Of a stretch of DNA of 64,000 bases, positions 1-8,001 are shown in pieces. The number at the start of each line of letters is the position of its first letter. Positions within the stretch are counted from its first letter, which is position 1. A model generated the notes under the pieces. It worked only from the letters and a program-made list of their open reading frames with translations. It was not told the origin of the DNA and did no database searches. The translations under genes and the position numbers were made by a program. Source of the stretch: Synergistaceae bacterium (GTDB lineage Bacteria > Synergistota > Synergistia > Synergistales > Synergistaceae); NCBI GenBank assembly GCA_030533085.1, contig JAUNJZ010000002.1, positions 1-64,000 of the forward strand, given 5' to 3'.

Positions 1-62
1 GCAAAAACGCGGGGGTCGCGATTACATCTGCATTCTCGCGATTACTTTGGCAAGCAACCCCC

Positions 63-1923
63 ATTAATTGAGAGGCCGTCCTCTCACACCACCGTACGTA
101 CCGTTCGGTATACGGCGGTTCGATAACGAGAGTGCATTGCTTCATATCGCAGGGATATGTCGTCGTATCCTTGTGAGGCAAGGTATTTGTTCGTCAAGGT
201 TGTGGTCAATATCCATGTTCTGGCTACATGCCAACAGCCAAGCCTGCTGTTTGCCCATCGCCACGCGTCTCTGTTCCCTATTCCAAGCCGCTTGAGGTTC
301 TGATATCTGGGCCAGATTCTTTTCCACTGTTTCCAGTATATCTGACGTATCCTGCGCCTTATCCAGCATGTCAGCTCTTTCATTGCGCTTGTCATGCACG
401 CTATGGCATAGTAGCCCAGCCAGCCTGTCGTGTATTTTCTGAGGTTCAGCAGGATGGACGCCATTGAACGCCCCTGATTTCTGGCTGTAAGGATTCGGAT
501 TTTGTCTTTGAAACGCTTTACGCTTTCTTCATGCAGGCTTATTCTGCTTTCTCCTTTGATTCGCTTTATGCAGAAACCAAGGAATTTGAGTTGGGACGGG
601 CTTCCTATGCGGCTTTTCTTGCGGTTCACCCGGAGTTTCAGAGGACCTTCGAGGTATTTTACACAGCTTGACATTACTCTTTGGGCCGCTCTTGTGCTTT
701 TGACGTATATGTTGCAGTCGTCCGCGTATCTCACGAATTTGTGTCCTCTGCTTTCAAGCAGTCTGTCAAATCTCGTGAGGTAGATGTTTGAAAGAAGAGG
801 AGAAAGGTTTCCTCCCTGGGGCGTGCCTTCTGTGGTCGGGCTGATAAGCCCTTTGTCTAACACTCCGCTTTTGAGGTATTTCCTGATGAGCCATATTACT
901 CGCTCGTCTTTTATTTCTTCTCTGAGCATCTTTATGAGAAGGCTGTGGTTGACTGTGTCAAAGTATTTAGACAGGTCTATGTCCACCGCCACTCTGTATC
1001 CCTGGTCGTTGTATTTTCTTGCCTGCTCTATGGCCTGATGAGCGCTTCTCCCTGGCCGGAAACCGTAGCTGTTGTCCGAGAATGTTTTCTCGAATATCGG
1101 CGTCAGAACTTGCAGGATGGCCTGTTGTATCATACGGTCTATTACCGTCGGTATCCCAAGTTTGCGCTTGCTTCCGTCCGCTTTGGGGATTTCCACTCTT
1201 TTGACCGCTGTGGGGGTATAGCTCCCATCGTAGAGGCTTTGGACCAGTTCCGGATAGTGTTCTTTAAGATACCCGTACATCGCTTCGACTGTCATTCCAT
1301 CCGCGCCTGCCGACCCTCCGTTTTTGACTACCCTTCTGTACGCCTCGGCCATGTTCGCTCTGGTGAGGATACGTTCGAGCAGCATTTGCTCTCTTTCTTC
1401 TCTTCCGTTCTCCGTGTGGGCAGTACTCTGCGCTTTCATGTTACCTGCCGCTTCCAGCTTGTTCTCACATGAATAGCCTGTTTGCACAGTTTTCTGCTTT
1501 CTTCGCATTGCCCTACCTTCCCCCTTCTGAGAAGTTTGTTATCGTTCGGCCCTTCCTGAAACTATAAGCTTCAGTACTATGGCTTCTGCTGACTTCTTGC
1601 GGTTCATCCGCCCATCTCTGGGCGAATTGCACTCAGTATAAGCCCCCGCAAGACCTCCCCGAGTAAGTACGTACGCTTTCCCCTCATCTATCCGCCGCAT
1701 TTACACCATGGGGTTTCGTGCAGTGTAGGACTTTGTCTTGGGTCGTAGACTTGTCCGCCTCATGATGCCTCATATGCGATTTCTGTTCGTCGGACCGAGG
1801 TTTTGCCTCCGGCTTCCTTCAGATTCCACCTCACGATGGACACCCTTGCCTTTAGCTAACAGTTCCCACTGCAATGCCTGTAGCGGACTTTCACCGCCTA
1901 GCTTACGTACATGTCGGGCGCAC
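63..1923 (-). mobile_element. Group II intron, complete
   Basis: Self-splicing retroelement of about 1.86 kb read on the minus strand. The 5' end is set at 1923, where the minus strand reads GTGCGCCCGACATG, the usual group II intron opening. Domain V lies at about 86-121: its strands pair as ACCGCCGUA with UACGGUGGU around a CCGAACGG tip. A domain VI-like hairpin (GAGAGG, ACGG loop, CCTCTC) lies at 71-86, and the element ends with ...AATTAAT at 63. Positions 1509-1923 hold the 5' ribozyme domains and no gene. The upstream exon carries a GC-rich inverted repeat at 1935-1952, as expected for introns that insert next to terminator-like hairpins (class C habit). The 5' end could instead be at 1930, where GTGCG also occurs. 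Boundaries are read by eye. Confidence 0.85.
84..1508 (-). CDS. ltrA: Group II intron reverse transcriptase/maturase
   Basis: Intron-encoded protein of up to 474 residues that splices its host intron and copies it into DNA targets. The reverse-transcriptase core is clear: a fingers region with GIPTVIDRMIQQAI and SYGFRPGRSAHQA, an acidic block VDIDLSKYFDTVNH, and the catalytic loop FVRYADDCNIYV. The maturase (X) region follows, with a Trp/Arg-rich basic end. No HNH endonuclease domain is present, as in class C-like introns that insert at single-stranded or hairpin targets. An internal Met at LLERILTRANM would give a more family-like N-terminus. Unusually, the last dozen codons run through domain V of the ribozyme, with the stop just after it. 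No frameshift or internal stop is seen, so the intron may be active. Confidence 0.92.
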   Translation of the reverse strand: MRRKQKTVQTGYSCENKLEAAGNMKAQSTAHTENGREEREQMLLERILTRANMAEAYRRVVKNGGSAGADGMTVEAMYGYLKEHYPELVQSLYDGSYTPTAVKRVEIPKADGSKRKLGIPTVIDRMIQQAILQVLTPIFEKTFSDNSYGFRPGRSAHQAIEQARKYNDQGYRVAVDIDLSKYFDTVNHSLLIKMLREEIKDERVIWLIRKYLKSGVLDKGLISPTTEGTPQGGNLSPLLSNIYLTRFDRLLESRGHKFVRYADDCNIYVKSTRAAQRVMSSCVKYLEGPLKLRVNRKKSRIGSPSQLKFLGFCIKRIKGESRISLHEESVKRFKDKIRILTARNQGRSMASILLNLRKYTTGWLGYYAIACMTSAMKELTCWIRRRIRQIYWKQWKRIWPRYQNLKRLGIGNRDAWRWANSRLGCWHVARTWILTTTLTNKYLASQGYDDISLRYEAMHSRYRTAVYRTVRTVV

Positions 1924-1934
1924 AACGCACAACT

Positions 1935-1952
1935 CGCGGCATGAAAGCCGCG
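1935..1952. repeat. GC-rich hairpin beside the intron insertion site
   Basis: A perfect inverted repeat, CGCGGC, six-base loop, GCCGCG, lies 11 bases outside the intron 5' end. It may be the terminator stem that class C introns recognise as an insertion site. On the far side (1-62) the downstream exon shows only two short CGCGATTAC-type repeats and no gene. Confidence 0.6.
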
Positions 1953-2018
1953 GTAAGGAGAAAGCCGCTGATTTAATAAGCTTTGCACATAATTACGGCC
2001 GCCGCTGCGCAAGAATTC

Positions 2019-2049
2019 ACTTGACGTATGACAAGTAATTAAATAAAAT
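2019..2049 (+). promoter_or_regulatory. Promoter with palindromic operator for the HipA-like operon
   Basis: The -35 box is TTGACG at 2021-2026 and the -10 box is TAAAAT at 2044-2049, with a 17-base spacer. An inverted repeat, ACTTG-N8-CAAGT (2019-2036), covers the -35 box. This is a plausible site for self-repression by the HTH protein of the operon. A strong ribosome-binding site (AAAGGGGG, 2056-2063) follows, so the leader is very short. Confidence 0.65.
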
Positions 2050-2070
2050 ATCTTCAAAGGGGGCGTTTTT

Positions 2071-2895
2071 ATGCGTGAACAGATTATTCATGACAGGCAG
2101 GATCTTACGTGGCTGTCGTGGTCGAAGATTCGCAATTCATCCGGTACGGCAGGTTCATTTCTCAAGGCATATTCGGATTTGGGCGGAGAGAAGACTTATT
2201 ACAAGCTCTCGAATTATGACGCGGTTCGCGGCATTATCGGGCATGAGTGCGTCAACGAGCTGATTGCCGACCGTCTTTTAACGATTCTTGGCATAGAGCA
2301 TCTGAGCTATCAGCTTATCCACGCTGAGATTCTGATTGACGGCAAGCTTCACGAAACGTGGCTGTGCGCGTCGGGAGATTTTAAGCGGCGCGGGGAGAGC
2401 AAGCTGGCGCTGGACGCCTTTTATCAGGCGGAGCGGCTGGAGGGTGAGCTTCCGCTGGATTTCTGCCTTCGTTACGGCTGGGATGAATATATCTGGCGGA
2501 TGCTCGCGGTGGATTATCTGATTTTGAACCGCGACCGTCACGGGGCGAATATTGAGGTTCTTCGCAATTCGCGGAAGAAGACGCTTCGGCTGGCTCCGCT
2601 CTTTGACCACGGTCTGTCGCTTATATTCAACTGTCATGACGAGGCCGCCGCGTCGGCCGCCGATGTCGCGGAGGATAAGCCGGTGCAGTGTTTTGTCGGC
2701 TCCCGCAGCGCGTGGGAGAATTTGAAGCTGATCCCGCCGGGTAAGATGCCGCCGTTTTGCTCCTTTCAGGAGAGGGACAGGGAGAGGCTTTTCGCCGGTC
2801 TTGACATGGCTGTCGCGAAGCTCTGGCTGGATAAAATATGGGAGATGCTTTGGCTGAGGAGGTGCGTGTATGAGGATTTTCGCAATAAAGGATGA
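2071..2895 (+). CDS. HipA-like serine/threonine kinase (C-terminal kinase core)
   Basis: Predicted protein kinase of the HipA/CtkA fold, 274 residues. A glycine-rich loop (SSGTAGSFLKAY, about 23-34) precedes a likely ATP-binding lysine in YYKLSN (K45). The catalytic loop reads NRDRHGAN (153-160), with D155 as base and N160 as metal ligand. PLFDHGLSL (about 176-184) supplies the metal-binding D179. Family HipA toxins are about 440 residues and begin with an N-subdomain missing here; a similar region appears in the next gene. The 3' end overlaps the next gene by 26 bases, so translation is probably coupled. By analogy with HipA and HipT it may phosphorylate a tRNA synthetase and arrest growth; the target is unknown. 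Confidence 0.8.
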   Translation: MREQIIHDRQDLTWLSWSKIRNSSGTAGSFLKAYSDLGGEKTYYKLSNYDAVRGIIGHECVNELIADRLLTILGIEHLSYQLIHAEILIDGKLHETWLCASGDFKRRGESKLALDAFYQAERLEGELPLDFCLRYGWDEYIWRMLAVDYLILNRDRHGANIEVLRNSRKKTLRLAPLFDHGLSLIFNCHDEAAASAADVAEDKPVQCFVGSRSAWENLKLIPPGKMPPFCSFQERDRERLFAGLDMAVAKLWLDKIWEMLWLRRCVYEDFRNKG

Positions 2896-3673
2896 AACTG
2901 ACGCCACAGGTAAAACGCTGGCGTGGCTGCTATATTATGAGGCGGAAAAGCGTTTTTATATCGAGCTGCCGGACGACGCGGATTCATGGGAGACTCCGCT
3001 GCTGTTATCTTCTTTCCTGAAGCGCGGCGAGCGAAGCGTGAACGCCTATTGGAGCATGCTCTGGGTGCAGCAGAGAATCGTACCGCCAGACCGGCAGAAT
3101 CTTGGGCAGATACTTCGCGACAACGGCCTTGACAGCTATGATGAGTTTGAGCTTCTGATGCTGGCGGAGGGGCGCTGCGCGCAGGATGATTATTATCTCG
3201 TACCTGTGGCGCGGAACGAGATTCCTGAAGAGCTGGCGGCACGTTTTCTCAAAAAGGTAGAGGATGTGATACCGCTTGCAGGAAACCGCCTGCTGCTGTT
3301 CTTTCGGGACGGTCTTGTGAAGAAGTGCGCCGTGCCGCCGCTGGCGGCCTTCTCTCCGATATTAAATAATGAAAAGCTTTTCCGCGGCGTCACTATTCAG
3401 GCAGGCGGCTATGGCGTCTGCTGGGGGGAGAATCTGAATCTGTCCGACAGTTTTTTGTATGACAACGGGCAGACTGTGCCGCTCAGCTTCGACGATTTCC
3501 GCAGCTTCATAGAAAACCGCGTTGTAAATACGGCGGAGGCGGCGGAGCTGCTGAACTGCTCACGCCAGAATATCAGCGACCTTGTCCGCCGCGGCAGGCT
3601 GCATCCGGTCAAGGCTGCGCCCAAAAACATGCTGTTTTTGAAGAGCGAGCTGATTCAGCGCGGATGGCGCTGA
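2870..3673 (+). CDS. HipS-like / DUF2442 / HTH fusion, partner of the kinase
   Basis: Likely regulator or antitoxin of the preceding kinase, 267 residues. Three parts can be seen. Residues about 20-112 resemble the N-subdomain of HipA (the part that is the separate HipS protein in HipBST systems), ending in an FELLMLAEGRCAQDDYYLVPV block. Residues about 135-205 look like DUF2442 (LLLFFRDGLVKKCAV, then FRGVTIQAGGYGVCWGENLN). Residues 219-265 form a MerR/excisionase-type helix-turn-helix (NTAEAAELLNCSRQNISDLVRRG). The start has a good GAGGAGG site inside the kinase gene. The HipA-N assignment is by eye and is the weakest part; the HTH is clear. A GC-rich terminator closes the operon. Confidence 0.7.
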   Translation: MRIFAIKDETDATGKTLAWLLYYEAEKRFYIELPDDADSWETPLLLSSFLKRGERSVNAYWSMLWVQQRIVPPDRQNLGQILRDNGLDSYDEFELLMLAEGRCAQDDYYLVPVARNEIPEELAARFLKKVEDVIPLAGNRLLLFFRDGLVKKCAVPPLAAFSPILNNEKLFRGVTIQAGGYGVCWGENLNLSDSFLYDNGQTVPLSFDDFRSFIENRVVNTAEAAELLNCSRQNISDLVRRGRLHPVKAAPKNMLFLKSELIQRGWR

Positions 3674-3680
3674 ACGGCAT

Positions 3681-3706
3681 GGCGGCGCGTATTGGAGCGC
3701 GCCGCC
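3681..3706 (+). terminator. Terminator after the HipA-like operon
   Basis: Nine-pair GC stem (GGCGGCGCG with CGCGCCGCC) followed at a distance by T-rich sequence. It separates two convergent genes and may work in both directions. Confidence 0.6.
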
Positions 3707-3748
3707 GCTGATTGTTTCCGCTTTTTTCGGACGCTTTTTTACAGTCTT

Positions 3749-4618
3749 TTATATGGCCAGACTGCCGTTTTTTCTTTCCTTCGCAACGTTAGCGAAGTAT
3801 TTGTCCAGCGCCTCCGCGGCTTCCGCAAGGCCGAAGAGTCTCAGCCCTTCCGCGTCGCCGTCGTCCCCGCAGATGATACGCCGATTTGCCGCCGCTCCCG
3901 CCAGAATGCGAGCCGCGGATTCACGCGGGCTTTGCGCGGCCGGCGGGGTGAGGTCTTCGCCGTCGCCGCGCCGCCAGATCGATGTCGCCGTCGTTCCGGG
4001 TGTGGCGGGGATAAATCTGATATTCTCCTCCCAGTATTCAGCGCGCAGAGAGAGTGTCAGCGCCATAAGCGCCGCTTTTGTCGCCGCGTACATCGTTTGC
4101 AGCGGCATCGGAGAGAAGGCGACGCCTGATATGATGTTGACGACTTCCCCGCCGCCTGCTTTCAGCATGTAGGGAATGACGGCCCGGCAGCCGTAGAGAG
4201 CGCCGTAAAAGTTAAGGGCGAAGGCATTTTCCCAGTCGTCGTTGCTCTGTATTCTGATGTCCAGCAATCTGCCTGCCCGCTCCATGTCGCAGGAGCTTTC
4301 GGCGAAAAATCCCGCGAAGCCTTTGCCTGCGTTGTTGACGAGCAGCTCTATTCTGCCGCCGAAAAATTCCGCCGCCTCGGCGATCATCGCAGCGACTTCA
4401 TTTTCCTTTGTGACGTCGCAGACGACTCCCCTGACGCGCCCCGGATATTCCTCCGATAGACGCGCGACGGCCTTTTCAAGATTTTCCCTGCTGAAATCGG
4501 CGAGCAGCGTCTTCGCGGCGCCCAGCGAAAGCAGCTCTTCGATAAGCGCCAGCCCTATGCCGGAAGCGGCTCCTGTGACTATCGCGTTTTTTCCGGAGTA
4601 ATGTTCTTTCGTCTTCAT
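3749..4618 (-). CDS. Short-chain dehydrogenase/reductase
   Basis: NAD(P)-dependent oxidoreductase of the classical SDR family, 289 residues, cytoplasmic. The cofactor motif TGAASGIG lies near the N-terminus, followed by a core NNAG motif and the catalytic YAATK, with the serine in IISGVAF upstream. An acidic residue (LLADFS) at the end of the second strand favours NAD over NADP. The substrate cannot be read from the sequence. It is a single gene facing the HipA operon, with no obvious partner. A ribosome-binding site is visible upstream of 4618. Confidence 0.88.
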   Translation of the reverse strand: MKTKEHYSGKNAIVTGAASGIGLALIEELLSLGAAKTLLADFSRENLEKAVARLSEEYPGRVRGVVCDVTKENEVAAMIAEAAEFFGGRIELLVNNAGKGFAGFFAESSCDMERAGRLLDIRIQSNDDWENAFALNFYGALYGCRAVIPYMLKAGGGEVVNIISGVAFSPMPLQTMYAATKAALMALTLSLRAEYWEENIRFIPATPGTTATSIWRRGDGEDLTPPAAQSPRESAARILAGAAANRRIICGDDGDAEGLRLFGLAEAAEALDKYFANVAKERKNGSLAI

Positions 4619-4750
4619 TTATCTTTCCTCCATTCTTTTACGAAAAAGTTTACATTCATAATTCTTCATCTGATAAAATTCTATCATTCTGAAAAAAGAA
4701 AGGTAAAGGCTCTGCCACGCGTATTCCGCGCCGCTTCAATAATAGGGCCT

Positions 4751-5788
4751 CTACTCGCGCAAACCGGCTGTCCGCATGTAATGGGCGACGGCAATGCGCG
4801 CGACCAGCTTGGAAAGCAGGGAAACGAAGATCGCCCTGATAAGAAAAAACTGGAAAAAATTCAGCTCCTCAAAGTTGAAAATGGTCATTACAGACCAGAA
4901 AAAGATAACAGCCAGAGCTATAATCAGCGGCGAAAGTGCAAGCGCGAGCTTCCAGGGGGCAAGCAGCCGGCGGGAGGCGGCCGCGCCGCTCCGGCCGGGA
5001 AGCTCCGCGGCCGTCTCCGCCACCCCGCGCGCCACAGGGTAAGCCATGCAGAGCGTTACTATGAGACCGAGAATGACGGCGGGAATCACGATAGCGTCCC
5101 GCGTCGTCGGCAAAATAACGACAGTGCGACCGCTGATGACGACGCCGCCAAAAAGAAGGCCGACAAGCAAATTCAGCCCGAAATCGCCCGTGACGGCGCC
5201 GAAGCATTCTTTAAAAAGGGAAAGGCGCGGCAGCGGATCTTTGACACTGTCCGCGCCCCGCCGCGCCGCCTCGTTCGGAAGCGCGCAGTCAGGCTGAACG
5301 TAACGCAGGACGGCCAGCTCGACGATTTTCGCGGAGAGCAGGCAGGAATATACAACCTTCCACAGCGCCATCGGCGCGAAGGAGAATCGCGTCATTCCGT
5401 AAAATTTTATAAGCGCGAAATTAGTCAGCGGCGTGACAACGGCAAAGAAGAGCGCGAATAGAATCGAAAGCGCTAGAGGGGAGCGCGGCAGCCGCATCGC
5501 AAAAGCGCTTACAGGCACGGCGGCCGGCAGCCCGCCTTCAAGGCGCAGCGTGCGCACCCGCGAAAAGACCAGGAAAACGTCGATAAACGGCGTTATAACG
5601 CCGCAGAAAAAAGAGTCCGCAAGCAAACCGCCCAGCCTTATTTCTCTTCCGTAATAAAAGAAGAGGAAACAGGCAAGGTTGACGGCGGCGGTCAGCAGGA
5701 TGAGGCGAAAATCATCCACATACGGCAGCCCCTCCCTGAAAAGGCCGCCGCTTCCGCGTTTCTTTGAAGCGTCGTTCTCAAAGGACAA
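4751..5788 (-). CDS. Unknown multi-pass membrane protein
   Basis: Integral membrane protein, 345 residues, with about seven or eight hydrophobic segments, including LILLTAAVNLACFLFFYY, LALSILFALFFAVVTPLTNF, NLLVGLLFGGVVISG and LALALSPLIIALAVIFFW. The N-terminus is short and charged, and a hydrophilic stretch lies at about 165-195. I do not recognise the family and see no transport signature or catalytic motif. It stands alone on the minus strand; the upstream region is shared with the divergent corA gene. Confidence 0.7.
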   Translation of the reverse strand: MSFENDASKKRGSGGLFREGLPYVDDFRLILLTAAVNLACFLFFYYGREIRLGGLLADSFFCGVITPFIDVFLVFSRVRTLRLEGGLPAAVPVSAFAMRLPRSPLALSILFALFFAVVTPLTNFALIKFYGMTRFSFAPMALWKVVYSCLLSAKIVELAVLRYVQPDCALPNEAARRGADSVKDPLPRLSLFKECFGAVTGDFGLNLLVGLLFGGVVISGRTVVILPTTRDAIVIPAVILGLIVTLCMAYPVARGVAETAAELPGRSGAAASRRLLAPWKLALALSPLIIALAVIFFWSVMTIFNFEELNFFQFFLIRAIFVSLLSKLVARIAVAHYMRTAGLRE

Positions 5789-5999
5789 AGCAATCCCTCC
5801 AATTTCAAAACGCCGCGATTGCGGCAGCTATAAGCGATATGCCCATGCCGCGACGATTTTTCCGGCGCCGCCGTATCTATTTTATCTTTAACAGGCTAAA
5901 AAGTTAAGATGCCGACGATTGAAAAGGTCAACGCGGCGGCTCGATATGAACCGCCGCTGACGCCGCCTTTACGGCCGGCGGCGGAGATTTAATTTTTAC

Positions 6000-6028
6000 T
6001 TGACCTCTTCCCTTTGAAAGACTAAACT
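6000..6028 (+). promoter_or_regulatory. Promoter for the corA transcript
   Basis: TTGACC (6000-6005) and TAAACT (6023-6028) are separated by 17 bases. Transcription would begin near 6035, giving a 5' leader of about 170 bases before corA. Upstream, 5789-5999 shows only a GC-rich hairpin around 5938-5960. Confidence 0.55.
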
Positions 6029-6054
6029 TTATTTGTCAGCGTTACCGATATTAT

Positions 6055-6190
6055 CAGGCGCGGAGCCTGGGAAGGGAGAAAAAATTTTTATGGACGCAAG
6101 CGGCCCCAGTCCTGAACCTGCGGGACTATCCAGTTTGATTTACGGCTAACTGTTTCCGGGGGCTGTCCATGCCCGCGGAATGGCGGCGGG
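6055..6190 (+). promoter_or_regulatory. Structured corA leader RNA, family not identified
   Basis: The leader can fold strongly. A small hairpin CAGGC/GCCTG (6055-6069) comes first. A three-way junction follows: TGGAC (6091-6095) pairs with GTCCA (6165-6169), and after an internal loop GGCCCC (6102-6107) pairs with GGGGCT (6159-6164). Inside are two hairpins, AGTCC/GGACT (6108-6127) and CAGTT/AACTG (6131-6152). A further CCCGC/GCGGG hairpin lies just before the start codon. I could not match it to the M-box or another metal riboswitch consensus from memory, so it is a candidate only. Confidence 0.4.
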
Positions 6191-6205
6191 TATGGAGGTA
6201 ATTGA

Positions 6206-7162
6206 ATGTTAAAGATAACAAAGACGACGGAGAGTCAGCTTGTCGAGTTACAGGCTGCTTCTATCGAAACGGGGGCGTGGATCTCCCTTATTCGCCCCAC
6301 GGCGGATGAATTGAATTTCGCGGAGGAGATAACCGGAGCGCCGCAGGACTTTATCCGTTCAGCGCTCGACCCGGAAGAATCCTCGCGTATAGAGATCGAG
6401 GACAATCATATTCTTGTCCTTATCAATGTGCCGGTCAATCATGACAGCAATATTTCAGAGTACGACACCTTGCCTCTCGGCATTATCATCACCCCGGAAT
6501 ATTTTGTAACTATCTGTCAGGAGCATAACAGCGTTATACAGAATTTTTCAGAATCGCGCTTTCGATATTTCAGCACATTTAAGAGAACGAGGCTTTTATT
6601 CCAGATACTCTACCGCTCCGCGATGCTTTTTCTGAAAGATCTGCGCCAGATGACGCGCCGTTCCGACCAGATAGAGCAGGATCTGCGCCGCTCCATGAAG
6701 AACGAGGAGCTTTTTCAGCTGCTCGACCTGCAAAAGGGGCTGACCTATTATTCCATGTCGCTGCGTTCAAACAAGGTCGTTGTGGAGCGCCTTTTGCGCC
6801 TCTGCTCAAACCCGCAGGTCAGCCATATCATCAAATTCCGCGAGGAGGATGAGGAGCTGCTGGACGACGTGCGCGTCGAGTACGATCAGGCTATCGAGAT
6901 GGCGCAGATCCAGACGGACGTTCTCGCCGGCATGATGGACGCCTTCGCCTCCGTTATTTCCAATAATCTCAACATCGTGATGAAATTTCTCGCCTCTATA
7001 ACCATAGTGATGGCGATACCTACTATGATAGCCAGCTTTTTCGGCATGAATGTCCCTGTGCCGTGGACGAACCACCCGATGGGCTTTCTCATCGTCGGCC
7101 TTATCGCGGCGGCGATGACGATGGCGGCGACCTGGTTGCTGTGGAAGAAGCGGCTTTTTTAG
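6206..7162 (+). CDS. corA: CorA-family divalent cation transporter
   Basis: Inner-membrane Mg2+/Co2+ channel, 318 residues, expected to act as a pentamer. A long soluble N-terminal domain and helical stalk (about 150-250) lead to two C-terminal membrane helices. The signature GMN motif is present in FFGMNVPVPW, at the end of the first helix, as in true CorA pores. The last helix ends in WLLWKKRLF, leaving a short cytoplasmic basic tail. It is transcribed alone from the promoter near 6000, behind the structured leader, and ends at a strong terminator. The substrate could be Mg2+, Co2+ or Ni2+. Confidence 0.92.
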   Translation: MLKITKTTESQLVELQAASIETGAWISLIRPTADELNFAEEITGAPQDFIRSALDPEESSRIEIEDNHILVLINVPVNHDSNISEYDTLPLGIIITPEYFVTICQEHNSVIQNFSESRFRYFSTFKRTRLLFQILYRSAMLFLKDLRQMTRRSDQIEQDLRRSMKNEELFQLLDLQKGLTYYSMSLRSNKVVVERLLRLCSNPQVSHIIKFREEDEELLDDVRVEYDQAIEMAQIQTDVLAGMMDAFASVISNNLNIVMKFLASITIVMAIPTMIASFFGMNVPVPWTNHPMGFLIVGLIAAAMTMAATWLLWKKRLF

Positions 7163-7237
7163 CCGCGCCTCCGCGCGATAAAGGGCGGCTTTACCTTTTT
7201 GGCTCGCACCCACAAGGAAATAATTTCATAGTTTTGC

Positions 7238-7267
7238 AGGGCGGCATAGTTTCGGCTATGCCGCCCT
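7238..7267. terminator. Strong terminator after corA
   Basis: Twelve-pair stem AGGGCGGCATAG / CTATGCCGCCCT with a six-base loop, followed by ACTTTT. It lies at the left edge of the AT-rich island, and its right arm overlaps the end of the recombinase remnant on the other strand. Confidence 0.8.
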
Positions 7268-7410
7268 ACTTTTGCGTTCCCGTTTAATGGTCTGCCTGTC
7301 CTCGCCCTGTTCCAGCTGCCAGATGAAGTTCCATATAATCTCTACTTGTTGGCGGCGGTCTCCACCGGACTTGTCCAGCGCGTGGACAATTATCCTTTTT
7401 CACAGAGAGC
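7256..7410 (-). pseudogene. Remnant: C-terminus of a large serine recombinase (DUF4368 region)
   Basis: In the minus frame that reads through 7393-7256 the product is IIVHALDKSGGDRRQQVEI followed by IWNFIWQLEQGEDRQTI and a basic end. This resembles the last segment (DUF4368) of large serine recombinases found in Tn4451-like and clostridial mobilisable elements. Only the tail remains; there is no start, no catalytic domain and no zinc-ribbon region. It is joined directly, in another frame, to the front of a mobC gene, so the DNA between them has been deleted. Confidence 0.6.
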
Positions 7411-7532
7411 ATTTTTCGGGCGTAAGCGGAAAAGTTCTTTGTTCCCATCTGCGTCATCTTCCGTTCAATCAACGCCCGTTCTTCTTCTGTCACCCGGACG
7501 ACGATTTGAACGGGTCTTTTTCTGTTCGCCAT
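7411..7532 (-). pseudogene. Remnant: N-terminus of MobC-like mobilisation protein
   Basis: The first 41 or so residues (MANRKRPVQIVVRV, then TEEERALIERKM and a FSAYARKML block) match the ribbon-helix-helix start of MobC relaxosome proteins. A ribosome-binding site (GAGGAAG) precedes the ATG. After KML the homology stops and the frame runs into the recombinase tail in the wrong frame, giving an 82-residue chimeric reading frame to 7284. MobC normally helps a relaxase nick oriT; no relaxase remains. Confidence 0.7.
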
Positions 7533-7848
7533 GTTTTCTCTTCCTCATTACCTACTCACCCTAAAAATCTGATTTGCCAAAGGTTTTGAAGAAAAAATGC
7601 AAATATCTTTCTTTCACCACTACTACGGTAACAACAGCCCGTTTTGCCAAACTTACACTAAATTTTCTTCTCATTCCTTATCCCGCTACAAGAGGCTCGT
7701 TTGTTGCATAAATCAGTAATTCTTCCTCTACTATCTTCAACACCTGAAAATCCGTTTTTGCCAACATTCCTGGATACTTTTCAAAAATATTTTTTCTAAC
7801 ACATAGAGGTGCTACTGTCCGTTTGGATAAAGATAGACAAAAAAGCAC

Positions 7849-7884
7849 CCGCTTTCTCCTTATCCGGGCGAAAGCGGTTTTTTT
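7849..7884 (+). terminator. Rho-independent terminator in the island
   Basis: CCGCTTTC pairs with GAAAGCGG (7870-7877), followed by seven T. The rest of 7533-7950 is AT-rich and holds no gene I can support. Confidence 0.7.
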
Positions 7885-7950
7885 ATTATAATTGGCGATT
7901 CTATTACCATATAAGATTTGCTTTGTCAAGCATTTTTTCAAAAAACAGGC

Positions 7951-7979
7951 TTGTGTTTTTTGAGCCTTTGAGTTACAAT
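7951..7979 (+). promoter_or_regulatory. Promoter of the restriction-modification gene
   Basis: TTGTGT (7951-7956), 17-base spacer, TACAAT (7974-7979). A consensus ribosome-binding site AAAGGAGG (7988-7995) lies close before the ATG at 8002. Confidence 0.55.
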
Positions 7980-8001
7980 CAGAACAAAGGAGGCGAATAA
8001 G

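Noticed and set aside
6055-6193. M-box, cobalamin or GEMM riboswitch before corA
   Set aside because: Short look-alike pieces (GGACGCAAG, AGTCCTGAACCTG) occur, but the order and remaining conserved blocks do not fit.
7678-7941. 87-residue minus-strand frame in the AT-rich island
   Set aside because: It crosses a terminator hairpin and matches nothing I recognise.
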